NCBI RefSeq assembly: GCF_000715075.1
Contig: NC_134085.1
Location: 157,074,178 to 157,138,177 of the forward strand
Length of the DNA stretch: 64,000 nucleotides
Source: Nicotiana tabacum
Taxonomy: Eukaryota; Streptophyta; Magnoliopsida; Solanales; Solanaceae
Direction of reading: 5' to 3'
A program made the position numbers and the translations under genes. The notes under the pieces were generated by a model. That model searched no databases. It was not told where the DNA came from and was given only the letters and a program-made list of their open reading frames with translations. Below are positions 45,955 through 57,189 of this stretch, piece after piece (position 1 is the stretch's first letter; each line of letters opens with the position of its first letter).

Positions 45955-46085
45955 GTTTTTGTTTCCCTTTTTTCTTTTCTCTTTTTTTTTCTTTTTCTTC
46001 TTTCTTTTTTTTCTTCTTCTTCTTTTCCTTCCTTTCTTCCTTTTTTTTCTTTTCTTTTTCCTTCTTTTTTGTTTTTCTTATTTTC
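45955..46085 (-). other. Pyrimidine (coding-strand purine) tract, element A
   Basis: About 130 bases almost entirely T and C on the plus strand, with only scattered G. An equivalent tract lies at 56937-57012 in element B. Confidence 0.75.
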
Positions 46086-46284
46086 ACTCATTCATCATCA
46101 TTTTTTTCATTCTCTACTTCTACTACTAATATCAAAAGAGGGGTATGAAAGAAAATAAATAAAGCTCAAAAGGGGTAACAAAGGATGAAAGTGTTTGGGT
46201 AGCGGAACAAAATGCCTTCGTCATTTCAACTTTGAACATGCCAAGTACAAAATACAACTGAAGGTAAGCAAAGAAATCATACAT

Positions 46285-47489
46285 GGTACCTCTTAACTGC
46301 ATCAGAATTGATAGACATATCTACACATTTGTCTTTTATGTCTGTTAAATGCACAGCACCATTGGGGAGTGAACTTGCCTTTGGCTTCCACCTGATAAGA
46401 AAGGATGTGTTTCAATACCATCTGGCCCACTTTGAATTTTCGAGGACGCACCTTTTTGTTGTATGCTCTTGCCATTCTTTTCTGATACAATTGACCATGA
46501 CATACTGCAACCAATATTTTCTCATCAATCAAACTCAACTGCTCTAGCCAGGTTTTGACCCACTCATCATTATCAATTTCAGCTTCTGTAACGATCCGAA
46601 GGGATGAAATCTCAACTTCTGTAGGTATAACTGCCTCAGTTCCATATAATAGCAAATAAAGAGTTGCACCTACTGAAGTGCGAACAGTAGTGTGATAACC
46701 TAGTAAGGCAAAAGGTATCTTTTCATGCCACTGCCTAGAACCTTGAACCATCTTACGAAGTATCTTTTTTATGTTCTTGTTGGCAGCCTCAACAGCTCCA
46801 TTTGCCTTGGGGCGATACGGAGTGGAGTTCCGATGCATGATCTTGAACTATTGGCATACCTCTTTCATCAAATGACTATTGAGATTAGCAACATTGTCTG
46901 TAATGATCACCTTGGGAATCCTGAACCGACAAATGATGTTTGAATGAACAAAATCTACCACTGCCTTCTTGGTCACAGACTTGAAAGTTACAGCTTCAAC
47001 CCACTTGGTAAAGTAATCAATGGCCACCAGAATAAACCTATGCCCATTTGACGCTGCCAGCTCAATTGGTCCAATAACATCCATGCCTCAAGCAGCAAAG
47101 GGCCAAGGTGCAGACATTGTGTGTAACTCAGATGGGGGAGAATGAATCAAATCATCGTGTACCTGGCATTGATGACACTTGCGAACAAAACTGATACAAT
47201 CCCGTTCCATGGTGAGCCAATAATAACATGCTCGAAGTATCTTTTTTGCCAAGACATACCTGTTCATATGTGGCCCACAAACTCTAGAATGCACTTTGGC
47301 CATGATAGTTGAAGGTTCTTTAGCATTTATGCACCTCAACAGTCCTAAATTCGGAGTCCTCTTGTGCAAGATTCCTCCACTCAAGAAAAATCCACTAGCC
47401 AGACGTCGATTGGTTCTCTTTTGGTCACCTGTAGCATGTACTAGATACACCCCCCAAACCTGATGTATTCCTTGATATCGTGGAACCAA
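46285..47489 (-). pseudogene. Integrase of element A
   Basis: HHCC domain near 47170-47290 (HSRVCGPHMNRYVLAKK, RKCHQCQVHDD). Core from MDVIGPIELAASNGH (near 47080), the second aspartate VIITDNVANLNSHL and the glutamate region KANGAVEAANKNIKKIL. A TGA at 47085 (Trp expected) and a TAG at 46839 interrupt the frame. The C-terminal GPY-like segment has lost about 40 bp compared with B, leaving TPQWCCAFNRHKRQ. Inactive. Confidence 0.87.
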
Positions 47490-47524
47490 GGTTCGCCATC
47501 GATTTCCTCTTCCACCACATTACA

Positions 47525-48030
47525 CTAAGCATGTTGATCATGAACTTGGATATGCACGGGGTCGACATAAGCCTTGTCCAGATGATGTAACATTGACGCC
47601 AGAGTAGCCAAGGCATCAGCAATCTCATTATGAATCCTGGGAATATGTCTAAATTCAACCGACCTAAATCGTTGACAAAGATCATGCAGGCACTGTCGGT
47701 ACGGTATGAGCTTCAAATCTCGAGTCTCCCATTCTCCTTGAATCTGGTGAACTAACAAATCTGAATCTCCCAGAACAAGTATTTTCTGGATTCCCATGTT
47801 TATATCTAACCTAAAACCTAGAATACATGCTTCGTACTCAGCCATGTTGTTGGTGCAATAAAATCGAAGATGGGCTATTACAGGGTAGTGTTTCCATGTT
47901 TTAGAGATAAGTATAGCCCCTATTCCGACCTCTTTCATGTTAGCAGCTTCATCAAAGAAGAGTTCCAACCTGGCTTTTTATCATAGTCACCCTCGTCAAC
48001 ACACATGACCTCTTCATCAGGAAAATAAGT
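47525..48030 (-). pseudogene. Second (archaeal-type) RNase H of element A
   Basis: It starts MELFFDEAANMKEVGIGAIL and includes NNMAEYEACILGF, VLGDSDLLVHQIQG and HNEIADALATLAS. The four acidic catalytic positions appear conserved. The first motif reads FFDEA instead of FFDGA. Frameshifts lie on both sides. Confidence 0.85.
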
Positions 48031-49240
48031 CTTCAGTGGCTAATATTCATCATCCACAGGATTCTCGACCAAGTGGTCGGCCAATGCTTGGGCTTTCATC
48101 GCGGTCCGAGTCACATAGATGATGTCAAATTCTGTAAGTAAAATCTGCCACTTTGTAAGTCGTCCCATGGGCATAGGCTTCTGAAAGATATACTTTAGAG
48201 GATCCATACGAGAAATGAGGTAAGTAGTGTAGGACGACAGATAATGCTTCAACCTTTGCGCCACCCAAGTCAGGGCACAACATGTCCTCTCAAGCAGAGT
48301 GTACTTAACCTCATAGGGAGTGAACTTCTTACTGAGATAATAGATTGCTTGCTCGTTATTTCCCGTGATGTCATGTTGACCCAATACACAACCAAAAGAA
48401 TTATCCAAAACTGTCAAATAGAGAATTAAAGGTCTTCCAGGCTCTAGTGGGACCAGCACAGGTGGATTCGACAGGTACCTCTTGATCTTATCAAATGCTT
48501 CTTGACACTCGTCAGTCTACTTGACTGCAACATTCTTCTTCAGCAGCTTAAAGATGGGCTCACAGGTTGTCGTGAGTTGAGCAATAAACCTGCTGATGTA
48601 ATTTAACCTTCCAAGTAGGCTTATCACCTCCGTTTTGTTCTTTGGCGGCGGTAACTCTTGAATGGTTTTGATCTTTGATGGATCCAACTCAATACCGCGT
48701 CTAATGACCACGAATCCCAGCAGTTTCCCAGAGGGGACACCAAATGTACATTTTGCTGGATTGAGCTTGAGGTTGTACCTACGGAGCCTTTGGAAAAACT
48801 TCCTCAAGTCCCTGACATGGTCAGACTGCTTTTTTGACTTTATGATCACATCATCTACATAAACCTCAATCTCTTTGTGTATCATGTCATGAAATATGGT
48901 GGTCATCGCCCTCATATATGTTGCCCCAGCATTCTTCAGACCGAATGGAATTACCCGGTAGCGATATGTCCCCTATGGTATGATGAACGACGTCTTTTCT
49001 GCATCTTCCTCATCCATCAAGATCTGGTGATATCCCACGTAACAATCTACAAAAGACCCAATCACATGCTTGTCACAATTATCGATCAGAATGTGAATGT
49101 TCGGCAATGGAAAATCATCCTTTGGGCTTACTTTGTTAAGATCACGGTAATCAACATATACCCTGGTCTTACCATCTTATTTTGGTACTGGCACAACATT
49201 GGCTAACCAAGTGGGATATCGAGTGACCCGAATGACCTTT
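48031..49240 (-). pseudogene. RT and first RNase H of element A, cut by element B
   Basis: RT catalytic motif YVDDVIIKS near 48850, preceded by FGLKNAGATYMRAMT. The first RNase H (LILYLTVLDNSFGCVLGQ) follows near 48420. Upstream the sequence can be followed to VTRYPTWLANVVPVP before it stops at the LTR of element B at 49245. It contains a TAG near 48972 (Trp expected) and further stops. Confidence 0.87.
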
Positions 49241-49611
49241 GCAGCTGTCACACCTCCTTTTTCCGCGCCCGAGGGGCGCAGGGGAGTTTTTTTTCCAATT
49301 TAAAGGACAATCGAAACGGGATTGGTTTAATTATTTCAGAGTCGCCACTTGGGAGATTTAGGGTGTCCCAAGTCACCAATTTTAATCCCGAATCGAGGAA
49401 AAGAATGACTCCATATTACAGTCTGCGTACCAGAAATCCGGATAAGGAATTCTGTTAACCCGGGAGAAGGTGTTAGGCATTCCCGAGTTCCGTGGTTCTA
49501 GCACGGTCGCTCAACTGTTATATTCGGCTTGATTATCTGATTTTATACAAGTGTGAACTTATGTGCAAAATTTAACTTTTAACCGCTTTTATCATTTACT
49601 GTTTTTATCAA

Positions 49612-50235
49612 GAATTGCAACGTTGTGAAAATGTATCTCGAACCGCGTTACAATCAATGTACCCGCGGTCGTCGACACACTTTGACTCCGTTGAAATTTG
49701 GATTTGGGTCACATCAATGTGCACCCGATTTTAAGGAAATTAAATTTATTAAAGGCGCGCCTAAAGCGACTAGCGTATTTATTTTGGGTAGGACCGTGGA
49801 ATTTTACTAAACGGTCCATCCCGAAGTCTAAACAATTTTTAAAGCAAATATTTACTGAGGGCCCCGCAATTTGCATTTTTATTTGGCGAGGCTCATCTCA
49901 TTCTTATTTTTTTTAAAAAAAAAAATGAATTTGCAACGTCATGGACACGCATCTCGAACCACGTCACAATCAATGTACCCGTGATCAGAAACACATTTCG
50001 ACTCCGTTGAGAATTGGATTTGGGTCACATAAATGCGCACCCGAGTTTAAGAAGGTAAGATTTATTAAGGCGCGTCCTAAAGAGTCTAACGCATTGTTAT
50101 TTTTAGGAGAGTTGTGAGATTTGCTAAACAACCCGTCCTGGAAACTAAATGCTTCACTAATATGCATTTAACAAGGGCCCCGTATCTGCGTTTTGTTTAT
50201 TTTTATCGAAGCTCATCTCGTTGTTATTTTTAAGG
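49612..50235. repeat. Direct tandem duplication in LTR of element B
   Basis: Copy 1 at about 49612-49915 and copy 2 at about 49925-50235. They share CAATCAATGTACCCG, CTCCGTTGA, GATTTGGGTCACAT, AAGGCGCG and GAGGGCCCC/AAGGGCCCC in the same order. The copies are diverged, so the duplication is old. Confidence 0.8.
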
Positions 50236-52756
50236 GATATCCTATAGCAACTATGTTTCTCGTCGTGTTTGTCTCTATCAATTGAAAGCAGTAAATAGCC
50301 TTAGTTGATTATAAAACCGGATTTAAAGTGCTACTACAGAATAATAAAACGTGACTGCATTTATGGACAACTAGTCGCAAATTATGGGCCCAAACCCAGC
50401 TCATGCGAGATGGCCCGACTTGGGCCCTGTTTTTCCGATACAGGCCTAGCTGATTTTCGATTTGGGCTCGGCCTTCCTGGGGTGGAGGCCTAGAACTGAT
50501 TCTTTGTTCTTTATCAATTTATATGTGACAAACTAGCAAAAGGGGAAAGAACTTTAACTCATGTGGATAGTTTTCCTATTTTGGCCTACATTACAGCATA
50601 TATGGCAAAGTAAACTAAATCTGAGATGCAAACCAATTTATTGAGAATACTTTTAACTAGCAGCATACGTATACAAACTGATATTCAATTACCATGCATT
50701 GACATCTACTAGGCGTGCAAGCTACTTCCAGCATCCAAACCAAAATAAAAATCATTCTACATTACATGATATTTAATGCAACAATCTACGTATAAAAGAC
50801 ATTCTTCAGGTTTTCTCATTTTTGTATTCATCCTCAATTTCCAATTACATCTGACAGTGTATTAGGTGTGTACCTGGTATAGAGAACAAAAGAAGAAAGG
50901 AATGATCAGCTGGGCAGTATGCAGTAAATACAGCAGCAGCAGACACACAGCAACAACACAGCAACAACCAACTAAACCAAGTGTTTTCCACAGCCACATA
51001 TAACCAACAATATCTCCCAGAATACAAGGACTAGCAGATAGTCGAAACCAAGCCAGCAATCCCAGGAAAGAGTAAGGAAATAACAGCAGTAACTGAGGGT
51101 TCAAATGCAGTAAAACTAACAGTTCAACAACCAACAAACAACTCAGCCAATGCAAGCAACAGAACTTGGCCAAGACAGCTTTGACCAATATGCACTCTTG
51201 TACAACTTTCAGGCAGTGTTTGGTTACAATGTCTATTGGAAACTACCTTGTGTTTACGCTATTATGATTTGGGACTCACTAGACCTCTCTTCAGACTAAA
51301 GTTTTTTCTTTCTGAAGACTCAAAAGTCCAGCCCTTTTTTAAGTTTTCCACTGGCCTATTTATAAGCCAAAGTGGCCAAGTGCAGCTAAGCTGCCCTCGT
51401 GCTGCAACTTTGCAGCCTGCCCATACTCTGTTAAAGCCATGCCTAAGCATCTTTTGTGCCAGCCCCTTTTGTTCCCCACGCCTGGTCTTTTGTTTAATCA
51501 AGAGTTATGGGCATTATTTTATTATTCATTTCAAGCCCCATACTCTTATGTCTTGCTCCCCATTGGTATTAGTTTAATCCTAAATTAGTACCCTACTTGT
51601 CAGCTCATTTAAACTAATTATTTTTGTTCTTTTCAAACCCCAGACTACCCCTGTTAAACCCTGGTTATCACTGTCTTGACCCTTTGCAGCATCAGGGCAT
51701 TTTTGAACTGATGAAAGTTCAAATTCAAGACTGCCTAGACTGAACCTTTCAGTCATTTTTCAATGCAAACAAACTATTTCAAACAATGATGGGGCCTTCA
51801 ATCAGTGGCAAAGTTCAATTAGTCATGCGACATCATTAGCTCGTTTGATTCATTAGTTATAGAAACTAATCAACGACATTTATCGAGTCTACTATACTAA
51901 TTATAGCAGGTAATAATCAGTCGCTCACATAAACAATATGTTCAGGGACCTAAAGGGCATCAGACAATTTTGTGTTCAATTACTGGGAACCTATATAAGT
52001 TTATTCATTTGACGACTAATCTAATCGAACATGTACATTACAGAATACATTCAAATCATACACAGAAAACAATTGACCAAATAAAAGGTCTTTACAGAGA
52101 TGAAAGAAATCCGAATGAAAAATAACAAAAAATAACAAACAAACACAACGAAACATGCTGACCACTTAATCAAAACTAACACAAAAGAAAGGAAAACTTA
52201 CCGAAAATGTTTAAATCAAACAGACCCAAATCTGATTCATCTTCGAACTTTTGAGGCCGAACAAACTTTAATCAGGGTGTTCTCACATGAGAACACCTTG
52301 ATTAAGGTCTATTAGACCTCAAACCCATGTCCAAACCGGTCGGATTCCCCAGGTGCATGTGTTCTAAAGTCTGGATTTCCAGATCTGATTTTTAGGGAGT
52401 TGTGGGTAGATTCGGACCAAACCAAGCACCAAACCAAGCTTGGTTTGGTCACGAGGAAGGTCAGGGGAGTGTCTGGTATGAAGATGGGGAGGTTTGGCAT
52501 AGATCCGGGTTCGACTCAAATCTTCAAATGAAGATTCGAGACGAACGAAAGTGATTCGAGGCTCGTGGTTAGTGGATTCGTGTTCAGGACAGTGAGGTGG
52601 TCCTAGGGTGTTCAGGAGGTGGCCACCGGCGTTCATGCCGCCGGGTTTTGGTGGAAGGGAAACTAGGGCGGCGTTAGGGTTTGGGGGTTTCAGGGTTCGG
52701 GGAAGGAGATGACTGAAGGGGGGGTTCGGATAGGGGGTGCGGGGTAAAGGGCTGAG

Positions 52757-52764
52757 TTTATATA
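52757..52764 (-). promoter_or_regulatory. TATA box of LTR B
   Basis: TATATAAA on the minus strand, followed by a C-rich leader (AGCCCTTTACCCCGCACCCC). Its position about 0.7 kb into the LTR and its orientation suit the element promoter. Inferred. Confidence 0.55.
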
Positions 52765-53444
52765 TGGGGAGGCTGATTGGATCTGAGCCGTTAGATCAGA
52801 TGATCTCAACGGCTAGGATCTGATGCTGAGAAATGAGACGGGGTCGTTTGGTAGTCAAACGGGGTCGTTTGGTTTAAGTGAGGGGTTGGATCGGATTGGT
52901 TCCTGGGTCGGGTTTTGAAGCGGGTTACTGATAGAGGTCCTGAGCCGTTGGATCGAGAGTTTGAACGGCTGAGATGGATTGGCCTGAAACGGTGTCGTTT
53001 CAGGAGGTGTCTGGGCAACCGGATTTGGACTGGGCCTGATCGAATTGGTTTGGGCCTATTTTTGGTTTATTTCCTTGGCCCAAACCGTTTTCTTCATTCT
53101 TTTCTCCCTTTCTCTTTTCTTTTTTCTTTTTTTTTTTTTTTAATCTTAAAACTAAAAAATAAAATTGAAATTCAAACAAACATAATTATCAAAATATTTA
53201 AATAGGTTAAATCGCACCCTAGAATATTTTTGTGAATTTTTCTTTTACTGAATGAATTATGGTCTAATTACCAGGACATACACATTTTGTATTTTGTTTA
53301 ATAATGTAAAAATGGACAAAAAATGGACAGAACCACACATGACTAGCAGCACACGTTACGGAAAATTGAAAATTGTACAGCGAGGTCCTTTGTTACTATT
53401 TCTTTTGGAGTGACTGTCCGTGAAACAAAAATCACGTGCTTACA

Positions 53445-53460
53445 GCTGCCCCTCTTTGCA
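53445..53460 (-). promoter_or_regulatory. Polypurine tract of element B
   Basis: On the minus strand GCAAAGAGGGGCAGC directly precedes the LTR start TGTAAGCACG. Confidence 0.88.
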
Positions 53461-54163
53461 CGAAGACACGAAGGGTTTTCGCGCAAAGATAAAGCGAGCG
53501 ATTTTTGCCCGTCCGAATACTCCGTGTGAAGCATTTTTTGAAAGAGATTTGACCGAACCTTTGCTTCAGAGGTTTCCTACATATCCTGGGCTGAACAGGA
53601 ATCAGGTCAATGTAGTTCGGGAAATTTTGGTAGCTGGGACTACCGTGTGGCTGTAATGCTTGCTGTTGTTGTGCGTTGTTGTATGTTGCTGTAGGATGCT
53701 ACTGCTCAACCGATCTCCCTATTACATTGCTCTAAAAGGAAAACAAGAAGCTAAGCTAAACTGAGGATCCTGAAATCTCATCCATCTTCAACTTGTTCTT
53801 GTTGCCTTGCTTTCTTGTCGGCTAACGCTTTCCTCTGACGCCTTTATTTTGTGAACTTGGAGATGATGCTGGTCCTTCACCTTTTCTGAATGCCAGTTCT
53901 CATCACTTTGCTTGATTTGCTGGGGACACGGCTTTCTTCTTTAGATCTTCCAATGGTTTCTTCAGTGGTATGGCTTTTCATCAGAATTGTTATACTGGGC
54001 ATGGTACAACGTTCCCAAACTACTTCTTTTGAGACGCGTTCCTTTTTCCCTTTGAATTGTGCGCTTGCCTCTGCAGTTGTCCGCTTCTTGATGCTGGGAT
54101 TTTATTGTTTCCCGTTCGGGGCTCTCTGTTGTACCCTTCCGTTTTCGGGTGGGGTGACTGATT

Positions 54164-55500
54164 GGGCGACCTAGAACTTAAAAGTATTCCTGCATTATAC
54201 TGGTGGGCGACCTAGAACTTAAAAGTATTCCCGCATTATACTGGTGGGCGACCTAGAACTTAAATGTATTCCCGCATTATACTGGTGGGCGACCTAGAAC
54301 TTAAATGTATTCCCGCATTATACTGGTGGGCGACCTAGAACTTAAAAGTATTCCCGCATTATACTGGTGGGCGACCTAGAACTTAAATGTATTCCCGCAT
54401 TATACTGGTGGGCGACCTAGAACTTAAATTGTATTCCCGCATTATACTGGTGGGCGACCTAGAACTTAAAATGTATTCCCGCATTATACTGGTGGGCGAC
54501 CTAGAACTTAAATGTATTCCCGCATTATACTGGTGGGCGACCTAGAACTTAAATGTATTCCCGCATTATACTGGTGGGCGACCTAGAACTTAAATGTATT
54601 CCCGCATTATACTGGTGGGCGACCTAGAACTCAAATGTATTCCCGCATTATACTGGTGGGCGACCTAGAACTTAAAAGTATTCCCGCATTATACTGGTGG
54701 GCGACCTAGAACTCAAATGTATTCCCGCATTATACTGGTGGGCGACCTAGAACTTAAATGTATTCCCGCATTATACTGGTGGGCGACCTAGAACTTAAAA
54801 GTATTCCCGCATTATACTGGTGGGCGACCTAGAACTTAAATGTATTCCCGCATTATACTGGTGGGCGACCTAGAACTTAAAATGTATTCCCGCATTATAC
54901 TGGTGGGCGACCTAGAACTTAAATGTATTCCCGCATTATACTGGTGGGCGACCTAGAACTTAAATGTATTCCCGCATTATACTGGTGGGCGACCTAGAAC
55001 TTAAAATGTATTCCCGCATTATACTGGTGGGCGACCTAGAACTTAAATGTATTCCCGCATTATACTGGTGGGCGACCTAGAACTTAAAAGTATTCCCGCA
55101 TTATACTGGTGGGCGACCTAGAACTTAAAAGTATTCCCACATTATACTGGTGGGCGACCTAGAACTTAAATGTATTCCCGCATTATACTGGTGGGCGACC
55201 TAGAACTTAAATGTATTCCCGCATTATACTGGTGGGCGACCTAGAACTTAAAAGTATTCCCGCATTATACTGATGGGCGACCTAGAACTTAAAAGTATTC
55301 TCGCATTATACTGGTGGGCGACCTAGAACTCAAATGTATTCCCGCATTATACTGGTGGGCGACCTAGAACTTAAAATGTATTCCCGCATTATACTGGTGG
55401 GCGACCTAGAACTTAAATGTATTCCCGCATTATACTGGTGGGCGACCTAGAACTTAAAAGTATTCCCGCATTATATTGGTGGGCGACCTAGAACTTAAAA
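54164..55500. repeat. Tandem array of element B, about 33 copies of 41-42 bp
   Basis: The unit is TATTCCCGCATTATACTGGT plus GGGCGACCTAGAACTTAAATG. Copies are nearly identical. The main variation is in the A-run (AAATG, AAAAG, AAAATG) and a few single-base changes near the right end. Confidence 0.95.
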
Positions 55501-56936
55501 GTATTGGAGTTGTTTCCCCGTGCTTCCGAGAAAATTTTCGACAATCGGCAGAAAATTTTCTGCCTCGGTTTTTGGTGACTTCCATGGCGTTGCATTTTGC
55601 TGCCCTTATCAATCCTCTGTTCCCCTGCAACAGACAAAAGGATTTGGTCAGTTTTAATCGTGGTGGTAGAGGGTGCCTTTCTGGCGAGCCGTTTTTCTCC
55701 CTTCCCCCTTTCTTGCTCTTTGTTCCCATAACTGGTTGGCGGGCAAAGTTGCCTATTGGGGGTCTCTAGCCTGCTGGGGATTGGTTTTCAATTTATCCCC
55801 TTTTCTGCTTTCTCTTTAAACACATGATGTGGGAGTCTGCTTCTAACTCCCGGAACCACTCCCTTTTGGAGCTTACTTCTTCCAAAAATTTCCGGGCACA
55901 ATCACTGCATTGCCTGGGACCGGCCCTTAAGACTGTTTGTATTATCCTGCATTGGGATGAATTCCCCTTCGGTTTCTGGTAGTAAGCTTTGAAAAATCCT
56001 TTCAAGACACATTTTAGGAAAAGAAATAAAGATATGAAAAAGAGAAAAACTTTCTGAACTAATATTTTGTGGGAGGAGACAATCCAAAGAACTTATCTGG
56101 AGGACACAACTGGTCCCCGTGATCATGACGTGCACCATAGATTCCCGACCCAGTCTATTTGTATCAATCGATTTGCCCGATGGTCTGACTTGCTGGGGAT
56201 GATAAATGATTGTCCATGTTGTTGCAAATGTGGTAGCTTTTGTTGATTCGTCTTGTCGCCTCATAGTGCCCTTCGAGGGGTTTTCACTAATGAGACTCTC
56301 TCTTTTCTCTCATCTCCCGGCGCCTTATGGTGCCTGTGAAGGTTTTCACCAATAAGACTCTCTCATTTCATATCCCTCATCTTACATCGCCTCTCGGTGC
56401 CTGTGAAGGTTTTCACCGATAAGACTCTCATTTTATTTCTTTCGAGGATCCGGGGTGTTGTAGGTGCGACCCTCTCTTCCGGGGATTCTTTTGACTATCA
56501 ACTCAATCCCAGTCTTACGATCCTCTTCTTTGCTGGGGATCAGTGTATTATTCTCGGCCTTATTTGCCGGATTTGGCATCTCTCGAACATTGATCGGGAG
56601 GTCTTTTGGATGTCGATGTTGGTTTTGGTGTGGGAATGAAGAAAGGCTATAAAAATGAAAACAACTTGAAGGGTGATGTGCTACAACTTTTGGAATCAAA
56701 CCTTTGTTGGAACTTAAAACATAACCTCTGCCCCAGTTTTCTTGCTTGGGGAATTTATTTTTTACGCTTATGTTGAGTTACGTGCGTTACGCACATTGTG
56801 CTATATTGTGCACACTATGTACATTATGCATCCTATATTTGCTACGATGCATACTATGACCGAGCCGTGAGGCGCCTACGTATCCTCTTTGAGGAATCAG
56901 GTCAAACGTAGTTCCCACAGTTTTGTATTTCTTGTG

Positions 56937-57012
56937 ATTTTATCTTCCTCTTTTTTCTTTTCCTTCTTTTCATTTTTCTTTTCCTTTTCTTTTTCTTTTT
57001 CTTCTCTTTTTT
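56937..57012 (-). other. Pyrimidine (coding-strand purine) tract, element B
   Basis: About 75 bases of T and C on the plus strand, at the place equivalent to 45955-46085 in element A. In both, AAAAGAGGGGTAT follows at about 35-50 bp. Confidence 0.7.
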
Positions 57013-57189
57013 TCATATCTTTCCCATTAGTGATTCCAAAAGAGGGGTATTGAAAGAATTACCTAAAGCTCAAAGGGGGAAGCAAGGGTTAAAAGTGTTT
57101 GGATAGAAGAAAGAATTGCCTCCGTCATCTCATTATTCAACAAATGCCAAATACAAACAAATAAACCAAAATTGCCATAATTAAAGAAG

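Larger units (their letters stand above)
43148..46284 (-). other. Long 3' untranslated region of element A
   Basis: 3.1 kb without credible coding sequence. It holds tandem array 1 (43560-44110), tandem array 2 (44222-44690), three copies of a TTTTCACCAA(T/C)AAG block (45430-45610) and a 130-bp pyrimidine tract (45955-46085). ORFs in this region are composition artefacts. Confidence 0.75.
40720..49245 (-). mobile_element. Tat/Ogre-like Ty3/gypsy element A, 3' part
   Basis: Minus-strand element inserted in copia. Visible parts are the 3' LTR, a 3 kb 3' region with two tandem arrays, and integrase, second RNase H, RNase H and RT up to 49245, where element B interrupts it. The rest should lie beyond the right edge. 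The extra RNase H before integrase marks it as Tat lineage. Many stops and frameshifts show it is older than B. Confidence 0.88.
49246..53444 (-). repeat. 3' LTR of Tat/Ogre-like element B
   Basis: 4199 bp. On the plus strand it starts TGTCACACCTCC and ends CACGTGCTTACA, so on the coding strand it begins TGTAAGCACGTGATTTTTG, a typical Ogre/Tat LTR start. It contains a direct duplication of about 310 bp (49612-50235), a minus-strand TATA box at 52757 and several ACGG(G/T)GTCGTTT boxes. It interrupts the RT of element A. Confidence 0.88.
53461..57189 (-). other. Long 3' untranslated region of element B
   Basis: No credible coding sequence. It contains the 41-bp array (54164-55500), three TTTTCACCAATAAGACTCTC-type blocks (56260-56435), a pyrimidine tract (56937-57012) and AATCAGGTCAAACGTAGTTC near 56895, which also occurs in element A. 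Confidence 0.78.

Noticed and set aside
45864..46158. Phe/Ser-rich and Lys/Glu-rich ORFs on both strands
   Set aside because: Translation of the pyrimidine tract.
50862..51577. ORFs of 60-113 codons in LTR B
   Set aside because: Within an LTR, overlapping on both strands, no family recognised.
53890..54174. 94-codon ORF just before the 41-bp array
   Set aside because: In the 3' region, no match to a known family, not conserved in element A as far as I can see.
54164..55500. CRISPR-like regular array
   Set aside because: Units are contiguous 41-bp tandem repeats without distinct spacers, in a plant retrotransposon 3' region. No cas genes.
55454..55769. ORFs of 91 and 97 codons on both strands near the end of the 41-bp array
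   Set aside because: They overlap each other antisense in the 3' region and have no recognisable domain.
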